Assembly (NCBI GenBank): GCA_017451685.1
Contig: JAFTNV010000031.1
Location: 62,001 to 126,000, forward strand
Direction of reading: 5' to 3'
Length of the DNA: 64,000 nt
Origin: Alistipes sp.
GTDB taxonomy: Bacteria > Bacteroidota > Bacteroidia > Bacteroidales > Rikenellaceae
Under the pieces are notes generated by a model, which had not been told where the DNA came from, made no database searches, and worked only from the letters and a program-made list of their open reading frames with translations. Positions within the stretch are counted from its first letter, which is position 1; the number at the start of each line of letters is the position of its first letter. Position numbers and translations under genes: made by a program. Positions 43,428 to 51,676 of this stretch are shown in pieces.

Positions 43428-44504
43428 TTAGTGGCGTAGTCGCTGGTAGTGGCAGACGAGCAGGTTGCCAGCGTCGTCGTAGAGGTGCATACCGTTACCC
43501 TCGCAGAACTGCCACATCTTGCACTCGGCGCACTTGCCGCGCTTAGCCCACGCGCGGTTGCGGAACTTCTCGAAGCGGTTTTGCCACACATCCCAGAAGT
43601 TATCGCGGTAGATGTTGCCCTGCGTGAAGTTGGCCCTCACGCTCGTGCATCCCGAGATGTCGCCATTGACGCGGATGGAGGCCACGCCCACACCCGCATA
43701 GCACTCGAAGGGGTTTGTCCTCACGCGCATCTCGTAGCCACCAAGGAAGCCCTCGCAGCCGTACGATGCCTTGATGCGCCCCTCCTTGCGCGTGGCCTCG
43801 ATAAACTGCATAAGCGCAGTGAAGGCCTCGTCGTCGAGTTGTAGTGTGGGGTCGCTGGCAGCGCGACCTGCGGGGAAGATGGTAAATAGTCGCCAGCGAC
43901 GCACGCCGAGCGAGTATAGGAACTCCTTGAACTCGTGTAGTTTAGGCATGAGTGCCGGTGTTACGCACGTGACCACATCCGAGGCGAGCTCCTTGTCTGC
44001 CGAGATCATGCGCACGGCCTCCACGGCACGTGCGTAGCTATCGCGGTTCTGGCGTATGTGGAAGTGCTCCTGCTCGAAGCCGTCGAGCGATACGGTTATG
44101 GAGTGCAGCCCCGAGCGTATGAGCGAGTCGAGCCTCGCGCGTGTGAGGCCGAGGCCGTTAGTCACCATGCCCCACGGGTAGCCACGGCGGTAGAGGTTGA
44201 GGCCTATCTCTTCGAGGTCTTTGCGCACGAGCACCTCGCCACCCGAGAGGATGACGAGCACCTTGTTGGGATTCACGTTGGGCGTTATCTCGTTATCCAA
44301 AACGCGAAAGAAATCCTTCGCCGGCATATCCTTCATCGCGGGGTCTACGGTGCAGTCGCTACCGCAGTGGCGGCATTTGAGGTTGCAGCGCAGCGTACAC
44401 TCCCAAAAGAGGGTGTTGAGCACGTGCTCCTCGCGGCGAATATCACGTAACTTCTTGAATAACTTGAGCGCAATCCACTGGCGCACACCTAATCGCTTGC
44501 CCAT
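43428..44504 (-). CDS. Radical SAM/SPASM enzyme paired with lipoproteins
   Basis: Radical S-adenosylmethionine enzyme, 358 aa, of the SPASM subgroup that modifies peptides or proteins. The cluster-binding CNLKCRHC (Cys40, 44, 47) and the SAM-contacting SGGE (87-90) are intact. The C-terminal SPASM region supplies Cys250, 268, 286, 325, 328, 334 and 351 for auxiliary clusters. Gene order (two small lipoproteins, then this enzyme) matches the TIGR04133/TIGR04134 pair as I recall it, annotated as radical SAM protein with associated lipoprotein. It lies 10 bp after the second lipoprotein gene. The natural inference is that the lipoproteins are its substrates; the chemistry is unknown. Confidence 0.88.
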   Translation of the reverse strand: MGKRLGVRQWIALKLFKKLRDIRREEHVLNTLFWECTLRCNLKCRHCGSDCTVDPAMKDMPAKDFFRVLDNEITPNVNPNKVLVILSGGEVLVRKDLEEIGLNLYRRGYPWGMVTNGLGLTRARLDSLIRSGLHSITVSLDGFEQEHFHIRQNRDSYARAVEAVRMISADKELASDVVTCVTPALMPKLHEFKEFLYSLGVRRWRLFTIFPAGRAASDPTLQLDDEAFTALMQFIEATRKEGRIKASYGCEGFLGGYEMRVRTNPFECYAGVGVASIRVNGDISGCTSVRANFTQGNIYRDNFWDVWQNRFEKFRNRAWAKRGKCAECKMWQFCEGNGMHLYDDAGNLLVCHYQRLRH

Positions 44505-44514
44505 ATTTTACCTC

Positions 44515-44970
44515 TTATTCATCCTTTAGCTTCATCGTAACATCGCCAAGCTCGGCCTTGTAGCCGCCCTCGTACCAGTTGCCTTCGCCCGACTCCACTT
44601 GCTCTATCTTGTCGCTGATGTCGAGCTTCAGTGTCGCGAACTCTCCGCCATTCTCCGCGCCATCGGGGTCGACGAACTCCACCTCATACTGCGCTCCAGG
44701 CCATACGTAAGCGTCAACGATATGGATGTTGCCCTCGGCATCCGAGGCGTTGTTGTCGTAACTCAGGGGCGCACCCTCGCAGTATACTTCGATGCCCTTG
44801 ATGGGCGTGCCAGCCTCGTCGACAACACGTGCAGAGAGCTGGAACGTAACGTGCGGACAGCCATACTCGGCAACCACATCGTCATCACCGAAGGGGTTGT
44901 TTGTCGTGGATGCACACCCCGATGCTCCAAAGCCGAGGAGCGCCATCAAGAAGTAAATCAGTCGTTTCAT
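44515..44970 (-). CDS. Radical SAM-associated lipoprotein (copy 2)
   Basis: Exported lipoprotein of 151 aa. Signal peptide MKRLIYFLMALLGFGASGC (lipobox Cys19 or 20), a short Asn/Asp linker, then a domain with EYGCPHVTFQLSARVVDE and GTPIKGIEVYC like carboxypeptidase-regulatory domains. The C-terminal half carries VEFVDPDG, NGGEFATLKLDISDK and ends GGYKAELGDVTMKLKDE, all shared with its paralogue. Extra Cys residues fall at EYGC and VYC, which the paralogue lacks. It is likely the partner, and perhaps substrate, of the adjacent radical SAM enzyme. Confidence 0.82.
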   Translation of the reverse strand: MKRLIYFLMALLGFGASGCASTTNNPFGDDDVVAEYGCPHVTFQLSARVVDEAGTPIKGIEVYCEGAPLSYDNNASDAEGNIHIVDAYVWPGAQYEVEFVDPDGAENGGEFATLKLDISDKIEQVESGEGNWYEGGYKAELGDVTMKLKDE

Positions 44971-44997
44971 GGCCGTAATATGTTAGTTGTTAGCGTG

Positions 44998-45450
44998 TTA
45001 TTCTTTGCGTGTCATCGTCACATCGCCGAGCTTCGCATCGTAGCCTCCCATGCACCACTCGTCGTCGCACCCCTCGGATTCCGTCACCTTGTCGGTGATG
45101 TCGAGTTGTAGCGTATGAAACTCTCCGCCATTAGCCTCGCCGTCGGTGTCTACAAACTCCACGACACACTCCCTGTCGAACCATCGCCATGGTGCCTTGA
45201 TGCTTATATTACCCTCGCTGTCAGTGCCATTGGCGTAGTATTCGAGGGGTTCTCCGTCGCTGTATACCTTGATGCCCTTGATTGGTGCGCCCTCCTCGTC
45301 GATGACACGTGCCGAGAGGTGAAACTCTATATATAGAGCGCCATACATCGGCACCTCGTCGCCACCCGGGTTGAAGGGCGAGCCCTCGTCGCCGTTGCAC
45401 GACACACCGAAGCCAAGTAGTGCCATTAAAAAGTATAACAGTCGTTTCAT
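44998..45450 (-). CDS. Radical SAM-associated lipoprotein (copy 1)
   Basis: First gene of the operon, 150 aa. The signal peptide is nearly the same as in copy 2 (MKRLLYFLMALLGFGVSC, Cys18). The body repeats the layout: LSARVIDEEGAPIKGIKVY, VEFVDTDGEANGGEF, then GGYDAKLGDVTM. Here the extra Cys lie elsewhere, in REC and in GCDDEWC near the C-terminus. The two copies conserve the framework and differ at Cys and in the loop between the domains. Spacing to copy 2 is 27 bp. Cell-surface location is inferred from the acidic residues after the lipid-anchored Cys. Confidence 0.82.
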   Translation of the reverse strand: MKRLLYFLMALLGFGVSCNGDEGSPFNPGGDEVPMYGALYIEFHLSARVIDEEGAPIKGIKVYSDGEPLEYYANGTDSEGNISIKAPWRWFDRECVVEFVDTDGEANGGEFHTLQLDITDKVTESEGCDDEWCMGGYDAKLGDVTMTRKE

Positions 45451-45557
45451 AACTCAAGATGTTAATATGTTGGTAGTAAGCCTCTTATTTGCAGACCTCA
45501 TTCACGTAGGCTCGTCTTTCGTGATTGCGGCCGCGAAATCTCCCAAACTCTCAACTA

Positions 45558-45565
45558 CAAAGATA
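45558..45565 (-). promoter_or_regulatory. -7 promoter element of the lipoprotein-rSAM operon
   Basis: TATCTTTG on the minus strand (45565-45558), giving a leader of about 100 nt before the first lipoprotein ATG. No TTTG at the -33 spacing. It lies in a 199-bp divergent spacer shared with ispG. Confidence 0.5.
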
Positions 45566-45620
45566 TATAATTTTTATCTTATTAGAGTATATGTGTGACT
45601 GCTATTTCGTAAAAAAGCGT

Positions 45621-45628
45621 TAACTTTG
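45621..45628 (+). promoter_or_regulatory. -7 promoter element of ispG-recO
   Basis: TAACTTTG fully matches TAnnTTTG, 21 bp before the ispG ATG. Confidence 0.6.
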
Positions 45629-45649
45629 CATTAATAAAATATAGTATCT

Positions 45650-47137
45650 ATGGGAACGATGTTGAAATATAGTCGCAGGCATACGCGCGAGGTGTCGTTT
45701 GGAGGTGTGACGATTGGTGGCAACCTCCCAATTGCTGTGCAGTCGATGACAAACACGCCGACGGCGGATGTGGAGCGTAGCGTGGCGCAAACCGAGAGCA
45801 TTGCCGCTGCGGGGGCGGAGATTGTGCGCCTCACAGCACAGGGGCGCAAGGAGGGCGAGGCCCTTGCTCCGATTGTTGAGCGCCTAAGGGCGGATGGCTG
45901 CCGTGCTGCCATCGTTGCCGACATACACTTCACGCCCGAGATAGCGATGATAGCGGCCGAGGCGGTGGATAAGGTACGCATCAACCCGGGTAACTTCCGC
46001 ACATCGAACGGTGAGCTTGAGCGCCTTATAGCGATTTGTCGTCGTCGCGGTGTGGCGTTGCGCATAGGTGTAAACCATGGCTCGCTCGCCAAGCGTATAT
46101 TCGACGAGTATGGCGATACGCCCGAGGGTATGGTAGCCTCGGCAATAGAGTTTCTGCGCATGTGCCGAAGGGCTGATTTCCACGATGTTGTAGTGTCGAT
46201 GAAGTCGAGCAACACGCGCGTGATGGTACACGCCTACCGTCTGCTTGTCGAGGCTATGGATGCCGAGGGTATGGACTACCCGCTGCACCTTGGCGTTACG
46301 GAGGCGGGCGATGGCATCGAGGGTCGCATAAAGAGTGCCGTAGGCATAGGTGCGCTCCTTGCGGATGGTATTGGCGACACGCTGCGCGTATCACTTACGG
46401 AGGCCCCCGAGAACGAGGTGCCCGTAGGTCGCCTTCTGGCGGAGTATTACGCAGGTCGCACGGCACAGTTCGAGGTGCGTGACGATGCTGAGTACAGCCC
46501 CACTAAGTTTGCTCCACGCACGAATGCTAAGCCCGTGACACATACGGAGATAAGTGCGGAGTACGATGTCGTTGATGCCGTGTCGGATAACCCTACGCAC
46601 GAGTGGCGTGCAGCGATACTCAACCGCACCGACCAGCGCCCCGTGGTGCTACGTCGTAGGTATATGGAGAGCGACCCCACGCTTGTTGCCATCTATGCCG
46701 CGGCGGATATGGGTCAGCTCCTTATTGATGGCCTTGCCGATGGCGTGTGGATTGATGCCCCCGAGGTTGATGCAGCAACGCTTCACGACATGGAGCTTAT
46801 GTTGTTGCAGGCTGCGCGCCTACGCTTCACGCGCACAGAGTATATCGCCTGCCCGAGTTGTGGCCGTACGCTCTACGACATACAGGCGACACTTGCCGAG
46901 ATTAAGGCACGCACATCGCACCTCAAGGACTTGAAAATAGGCGTTATGGGCTGCATCGTGAATGGCCCGGGCGAGATGGCCGATGCCGACTACGGATATG
47001 TGGGCTCGTCGCCCGAGCATATCACGCTCTACCGTGGCCGCGAGGTTGTCGAGCGTAATATCCACCAGCGCGATGCCCTCGACCACCTTATAGATATAAT
47101 ACGTGCCGATGGTCGCTGGCACGAACCAAATAATTAA
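45650..47137 (+). CDS. ispG: 4-hydroxy-3-methylbut-2-en-1-yl diphosphate synthase
   Basis: Iron-sulfur enzyme of the MEP isoprenoid pathway. The N-terminal TIM barrel begins with the VTIGGNLPIAVQSMTNT-type segment, and the C-terminal 4Fe-4S domain has CPSCGRT (about 403-409) and GCIVNGPGE (about 434-442), supplying three Cys and the conserved Glu. At 495 aa it is longer than the E. coli type (about 370 aa), with a middle insertion at about 260-380, as in other Bacteroidetes and in plants. It is followed by recO after 15 bp. Confidence 0.95.
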   Translation: MGTMLKYSRRHTREVSFGGVTIGGNLPIAVQSMTNTPTADVERSVAQTESIAAAGAEIVRLTAQGRKEGEALAPIVERLRADGCRAAIVADIHFTPEIAMIAAEAVDKVRINPGNFRTSNGELERLIAICRRRGVALRIGVNHGSLAKRIFDEYGDTPEGMVASAIEFLRMCRRADFHDVVVSMKSSNTRVMVHAYRLLVEAMDAEGMDYPLHLGVTEAGDGIEGRIKSAVGIGALLADGIGDTLRVSLTEAPENEVPVGRLLAEYYAGRTAQFEVRDDAEYSPTKFAPRTNAKPVTHTEISAEYDVVDAVSDNPTHEWRAAILNRTDQRPVVLRRRYMESDPTLVAIYAAADMGQLLIDGLADGVWIDAPEVDAATLHDMELMLLQAARLRFTRTEYIACPSCGRTLYDIQATLAEIKARTSHLKDLKIGVMGCIVNGPGEMADADYGYVGSSPEHITLYRGREVVERNIHQRDALDHLIDIIRADGRWHEPNN

Positions 47138-47152
47138 TTAAGCAGTCTGATC

Positions 47153-47881
47153 ATGTCGATGAAGAGCTATAAGGCGCGAGGCATCGTTCTCGGTACACTT
47201 AAGTATGGAGAGAAGGGGCTTATCGTGCACATGCTCACCGACGTGTGTGGCCGTCAGAGCTATATGGTGCAGGGCGTGCGACCTACGGCCAAGGGGTCGA
47301 AGATGGCTCTACTGCAACCCATGTTTGCTGTTGAGTTCGAGGGGCTTACCTCGTCGAAGATGTCGATGCACAGGATGAAGGACTTAGTGCCCGGCATCGT
47401 GCTACAGACGACACCCTTCGATGTGCGTAAGTCGACGATGGCGCTCTTTATGGCGGAGGTGTTGTACCGCCTTGTGCGCGAGAGCGAGCCCGCAGAGGGG
47501 CTCTTCGACTTTGTGTGGGGCTCGGTGGCGGCGCTCGATGCCATGGAGGAGGGCGTTGCCAACTTCCACCTATGGTTTCTGGCCAACCTCAGCCGCCCCC
47601 TCGGTTTCTCGCCCGACAACGAGTACCACGAGGGTGCATGGCTCGATATTCGCGATGGTCACTTCACACCCTACGCCCTTATGCCGAGTGCGGCGCTCAC
47701 GCCCGAGAATGCCCGCATCCTTCACGATATGCTCGAGTGCGATGTCCGCTACCTTGGCGAGATAGGCCTTAACCGCGCGGAGCGCGTGGAGTTCCTCGCA
47801 GCGATGCTCAAGTACTACGCCTACCACCTCGAATCGATAAAGACGGTCGAGTCGCTGCGTATTCTTCAAGAGGTATTTTAA
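47153..47881 (+). CDS. recO: DNA repair protein RecO
   Basis: Mediator of RecA loading in the RecFOR pathway, 242 aa. The N-terminal OB fold (about 1-80: KARGIVLGTLKYGEKGLIVHML) and a helical C-terminal domain are present. The zinc-binding Cys cluster seen in many RecO proteins is absent, as is common in this group. Probably co-transcribed with ispG and ended by the palindrome that follows. Confidence 0.9.
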   Translation: MSMKSYKARGIVLGTLKYGEKGLIVHMLTDVCGRQSYMVQGVRPTAKGSKMALLQPMFAVEFEGLTSSKMSMHRMKDLVPGIVLQTTPFDVRKSTMALFMAEVLYRLVRESEPAEGLFDFVWGSVAALDAMEEGVANFHLWFLANLSRPLGFSPDNEYHEGAWLDIRDGHFTPYALMPSAALTPENARILHDMLECDVRYLGEIGLNRAERVEFLAAMLKYYAYHLESIKTVESLRILQEVF

Positions 47882-47883
47882 TA

Positions 47884-47928
47884 GTTAGGGCTGCTCCCGC
47901 GAGGAAGCAGCCCTAACTATTAAAATAT
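47884..47928. terminator. Bidirectional terminator between recO and tpiA
   Basis: TAATAGTTAGGGCTGCT and AGCAGCCCTAACTATTA form a perfect 17-bp stem over a loop of about 10 nt, flanked by A/T-rich sequence on both sides. Confidence 0.9.
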
Positions 47929-47935
47929 CTGAGCC

Positions 47936-48691
47936 TTAGTTAAATGCCTTGCCGATGGCGAGGAAGTCCTCGGCCTTGAGGGCAGCACCACCGATAAGGC
48001 CACCATCGACATTCTCCTTCGAGAATATCTCGCCAGCGTTCGAGGGCTTGCACGAGCCACCGTAGAGGATTGAGCACTCCTCGGCAGCAGCGCCAAACTT
48101 CGAGCGCAACACCTCGCGGATGTAGGCGTGAATCTCCTCAGCCTGCTCTGCCGTAGCCGTCTTACCCGTGCCGATAGCCCACACGGGCTCGTAGGCGATG
48201 ACAAGCTGTGCAAACTGCTCCTCGCTGAGGTTGAAGACTACCTCCTCGATCTGCTGCTTAACGACGTCGAAGTGACGACCCGCCTCGCGCTCGTCGAGGT
48301 TCTCGCCCACGCAGTAGATGGGAACGAGGCCATTCTCATAGGCGCGTGCCATCTTCTTGTTTAGCGTCTTCGAGGTCTCGCCATAGTACTGGCGACGCTC
48401 CGAGTGACCGAGGATTACATACTTACAACCGAGGGCAGCAATCATCTGCGCTGCAACCTCACCCGTATAAGCACCCTTTACCTCCGTGGCGCAGTCCTGA
48501 GCACCCACGGCAATGTCGGTACCCTTGAGGCTCTCTATAACGCTATGCAGGTGTGTGAAGGGGGGACATACGATAAAGTTTACCTTCTCGCATACCTCAC
48601 CACGACCGGCAGCTACGCCCTTGGCGAGCTCTACGCCCTCAGCAGGGAGGGTGTTCATCTTCCAGTTACCTGCTACAATCTTCTTTCTCAT
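47936..48691 (-). CDS. tpiA: Triosephosphate isomerase
   Basis: Glycolytic TIM-barrel enzyme, 251 aa. N-terminal KIVAGNWKMN with the substrate Lys, catalytic His in ILGHSERR (about 96-103), catalytic Glu in AYEPVWAIGTGKT (about 169-181), and the phosphate-binding LYGGSCKPSNA. It follows the RhuM-Fic gene by 18 bp. Confidence 0.97.
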   Translation of the reverse strand: MRKKIVAGNWKMNTLPAEGVELAKGVAAGRGEVCEKVNFIVCPPFTHLHSVIESLKGTDIAVGAQDCATEVKGAYTGEVAAQMIAALGCKYVILGHSERRQYYGETSKTLNKKMARAYENGLVPIYCVGENLDEREAGRHFDVVKQQIEEVVFNLSEEQFAQLVIAYEPVWAIGTGKTATAEQAEEIHAYIREVLRSKFGAAAEECSILYGGSCKPSNAGEIFSKENVDGGLIGGAALKAEDFLAIGKAFN

Positions 48692-48709
48692 AATCGTATA
48701 ATATTTAAT

Positions 48710-49696
48710 TTAGTTGTTATGGTTGATAAGGTTGACAACAACCTTTGTCATAATATCCTTCTCTTCGACCTTGCTCTGGGCAATCATAAGGGTCAGGGCT
48801 ACCAGCGTGTTATTATCAAGGAGGCGTGTGCCGTTATCCCTATATAGGATGTTATTTCGTTCCAAGAACCATAGGAATAGGAAGGCGGCGATACGCTTGT
48901 TTCCATCGCTGAACGAGTGGTTCTTAACCGTTAAGTACAATAGGTTTGCAGCCTTCTCCTCGATGCTTGGGTATAGCTCCTTGCCATCGAAGGTTTGGTA
49001 TATCGCGCCCATAGTACTTTTGAACGAGTCATCTTTCTCGTGAGCAAAGAGGTCGCTACCGCCAAACTTATCTTTCAATATCGTAAGAGCCTCAATAGCA
49101 CTATCGTAGGTCGCTCTAAATGCCTCCTCCTTGGTGGTTTGAGCAATCTCCAAGGATTGATAGTCGTATCGGTCTAAGGTTTCAAGTCCGTAGGTGTAGT
49201 CGGCAATAACCTTTAGAAGTCCTACCGCCTCCTCCTGTGTAACATCCTTGTGGGTCAGCACATTGCTCATAATGGTGATGGTCTGCTTCAGCTCCTCCAG
49301 TTGTTCAATGTGAGCCCTCTGGTTTATGGCATATCCTCGAATAATATAATCCTTGAGGATACGATTTGCCCAAATGCGGAACTGCGTAGCATATTTTGAG
49401 TTTACCCTATATCCGATTGATATAATCATATCGAGATTATATGTAGATATAGTACGCTCAATCCGACGTGTGCCCTCAAATCGAACTTGTGTAATTTTTG
49501 CACAAGTTGCCGATTCATCCAACTCCTCGCTATTATAGATGTTGCGTATATGACGACTTATTGATGATCGGTCGGTGTTATAGAGAAGAGCAATTTCGGC
49601 TTGTGATAGCCACACAGTATCACCCTCGAGGCGGACGTCTATGACCGTCTCGCCATCGGGGGTTTGATATATTACAATGTTGCTATCTCCCTGCAT
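48710..49696 (-). CDS. RhuM-Fic/DOC fusion protein
   Basis: Two-domain protein, 328 aa from the ATG at 49696. The N-terminal half (about 1-150) is a RhuM/virulence-type domain with a helix-turn-helix character (WLSQAEIALLYNTDRSSISRHI). The C-terminal half is a Fic/DOC domain with the motif HSFSDGNKR (His260), which should bind a nucleotide and transfer its phosphoryl, AMP or similar group onto a target. The longer start at 49735 would overlap lysS by 28 bp. It lies between lysS and tpiA on the same strand, in a stretch of lower G+C, suggesting insertion into a housekeeping block. No partner antitoxin gene is seen, so it may be self-controlled. Confidence 0.82.
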   Translation of the reverse strand: MQGDSNIVIYQTPDGETVIDVRLEGDTVWLSQAEIALLYNTDRSSISRHIRNIYNSEELDESATCAKITQVRFEGTRRIERTISTYNLDMIISIGYRVNSKYATQFRIWANRILKDYIIRGYAINQRAHIEQLEELKQTITIMSNVLTHKDVTQEEAVGLLKVIADYTYGLETLDRYDYQSLEIAQTTKEEAFRATYDSAIEALTILKDKFGGSDLFAHEKDDSFKSTMGAIYQTFDGKELYPSIEEKAANLLYLTVKNHSFSDGNKRIAAFLFLWFLERNNILYRDNGTRLLDNNTLVALTLMIAQSKVEEKDIMTKVVVNLINHNN

Positions 49697-49707
49697 CGGA
49701 GTACTAT

Positions 49708-51441
49708 TTAAGCCTCCTTGTTGCTCTCGATCCACGCCTTAATCTCGGCGGTGGCAAGACCGAGCTTGTTCTTCTTGTTGAAGCCGCAGAGGTCGTTGAA
49801 GAGCTTCATGCCGCCCGTTGCTGCCGTATTTTTGAACGACTCAAGGGTGATGTAACCCATCTTCTGTATCGTGGCAACCCACTCTGCGGGGATGCCCGCA
49901 GCGGTATATACCTCCTCGTCGTCGGCTACAACCTTCTTCTCGGGGCGCATCGTGGGGAAGAACAACACATCCTGAATAGATGTCTCACCCGTCATAAACA
50001 TAGTGAGGCGGTCGATGCCGATACCCATGCCCGAGCATGAGGGCATGCCATACTCCAACGCACGCACGAAGTCCATGTCGATGACCATAGCCTCGTCATC
50101 GCCCTTCTCCGAGAGGCGCATCTGCTCCTCGAAGCGCTCGAGCTGGTCGATGGGGTCGTTAAGCTCAGAGTAGGCGTTACACAACTCCTTGCCATTTACA
50201 AAGAGCTCGAAACGCTCGGTGAGATCCTCATTGTCGCGGTGGCGCTTGCAGAGGGGCGACATCTCGATGGGGTAGTCTGTGACGAAGGTGGGCTGTATAA
50301 GGTCGCCCTCGCAGTACTGGCCGAAGATAGCGTCGATAAGCTTACCCTTGCCCATCGTGTCGTCGATCTCCACGTTGAGGCGCTTGCACGCCTCGCGAAG
50401 CTGCTCCTCGGTCTGGCCGGTGATGTCGTAGCCCGTCTTCTCGCGGATGGCATCGGTCATCGTCACGCGCTTGAAGGGCGCCTTGAACGATATGGTCTTA
50501 CCCTCGATGACAACATCCGTAGTGCCATTTACGGCCGTAGCCACGCGCTCCAACATCTGCTCCGTGAACTCCTGCATCCAGATGTAGTCCTTGTAGGCTA
50601 CGTATATCTCCATGCACGTAAACTCGGGGTTGTGCGTGCGATCCATACCCTCGTTGCGGAAGTTCTTGCCAAACTCGTACACACCGTCGAAGCCACCGAC
50701 GATAAGGCGCTTAAGGTATAGCTCCGTGGCTATTCGCATGTAGAAGTCGATGTCTAAGGCGTTGTGGTGCGTGATGAAGGGACGCGCCGCAGCACCACCC
50801 GGTATGGGCTGGAGGATGGGAGTCTCCACCTCGAGGTAGCCGCGCTCGTTGAAGAAGTCGCGCATCGTCTGCATAATCTTGGCGCGCTTGAGGAAGGTAT
50901 CCTTCACGTGGGGGTTAACCACAAGGTCGAGGTAACGCTGACGATAGCGCACCTCGGGGTCTGTGAGGGCGTCGAATGTCTGGCCATCCTTCTGCTTAAC
51001 GACGGGAAGGGGACGTACCGACTTCGAGAGTACCGTGAACTTGCGGCAGTGTACCGACAACTCGCCCGTGTTGGTATGGAATGCGAAGCCCTCCACGCCG
51101 ATGAAGTCGCCAATGTCGAGGAGCTTCTTGAATACGGTGTTGTAGAGCGTGGGGTCGCCCTCGGGGCAGATGTCGTCGCGACGGATGTACACCTGTATGC
51201 GGCCCGTTGCATCCTGAAGCTCGAAGAACGATGCCGAGCCCATGATGCGGCGGCTCATGATACGGCCGGCGATAGCGACCTCCTGGTAGTTACCCTTCTC
51301 GGGGTCGAAGTTCTCGGCAATCTCCTTGGCACTCGCTGTCACCTCGTAGCGTGCTGCGGGGTAGGGGTTGATGCCGAGCTCGCGCAACGCCTTGAGCGAC
51401 TGGCGGCGCAATACTTCCTGTTCACTGAGTTCGATGTTCAT
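49708..51441 (-). CDS. lysS: Lysyl-tRNA synthetase, class II
   Basis: Charges tRNA-Lys. The N-terminal OB-fold anticodon domain (about 50-150), class II motif 2 (FRNEGMDRTHNPEFT, about 262-276) and motif 3 (GMGIGIDRLTM) are intact. At 577 aa it is about 70 residues longer than the E. coli enzyme owing to a C-terminal extension from about 505, as usual in Bacteroidetes. It is divergent from the Fic gene; its -7 box TACCTTTG is on the minus strand (51483-51476). Confidence 0.97.
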   Translation of the reverse strand: MNIELSEQEVLRRQSLKALRELGINPYPAARYEVTASAKEIAENFDPEKGNYQEVAIAGRIMSRRIMGSASFFELQDATGRIQVYIRRDDICPEGDPTLYNTVFKKLLDIGDFIGVEGFAFHTNTGELSVHCRKFTVLSKSVRPLPVVKQKDGQTFDALTDPEVRYRQRYLDLVVNPHVKDTFLKRAKIMQTMRDFFNERGYLEVETPILQPIPGGAAARPFITHHNALDIDFYMRIATELYLKRLIVGGFDGVYEFGKNFRNEGMDRTHNPEFTCMEIYVAYKDYIWMQEFTEQMLERVATAVNGTTDVVIEGKTISFKAPFKRVTMTDAIREKTGYDITGQTEEQLREACKRLNVEIDDTMGKGKLIDAIFGQYCEGDLIQPTFVTDYPIEMSPLCKRHRDNEDLTERFELFVNGKELCNAYSELNDPIDQLERFEEQMRLSEKGDDEAMVIDMDFVRALEYGMPSCSGMGIGIDRLTMFMTGETSIQDVLFFPTMRPEKKVVADDEEVYTAAGIPAEWVATIQKMGYITLESFKNTAATGGMKLFNDLCGFNKKNKLGLATAEIKAWIESNKEA

Positions 51442-51475
51442 AGTATGTTGTCTTTAATTTATATATTCAATGCGG

Positions 51476-51483
51476 CAAAGGTA
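51476..51483 (-). promoter_or_regulatory. -7 promoter element of lysS
   Basis: TACCTTTG on the minus strand, 35 bp before the lysS ATG. The -33 position holds only a weak match. Confidence 0.55.
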
Positions 51484-51576
51484 CTGAAAAACCACGGAAT
51501 AATCAACGGAAAAACAAATAATCGTACCATCTTAGCACCAAAATAGCACAAAGATGGTGTGCCCCTATCTGTCGAG

Positions 51577-51662
51577 GTGGGGTGAAAATTGAAAAAAGTA
51601 GGGTGAAAATCGCAAAAAGTAGGGAGAAAAGTTCTATCTTTGCATAAAAAGTAGGGAGAAAA
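51577..51662 (+). promoter_or_regulatory. Iterated operator flanking the Fic promoter
   Basis: Four copies of a GTAGGGWGAAAA motif start at 51577 (GTGGGGTGAAAAT), 51598 (GTAGGGTGAAAAT), 51619 (GTAGGGAGAAAA) and 51651 (GTAGGGAGAAAA). The spacings are 21, 21 and 32 bp, near 2, 2 and 3 helical turns, so all sites lie on one DNA face. The -7 box TATCTTTG (51635-51642) falls between copies 3 and 4, with copy 4 between it and the ATG. Repression by a protein bound across these sites, perhaps the encoded Fic protein with its winged helix, is the likely function. Confidence 0.7.
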
Positions 51663-51676
51663 CAAAAGATTGCGCT

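Noticed and set aside
51577..51662. Repeats before the Fic gene considered as a CRISPR array
   Set aside because: Units are only about 12 bp with spacers of 9-20 bp, and there are no cas genes; operator is the better reading.
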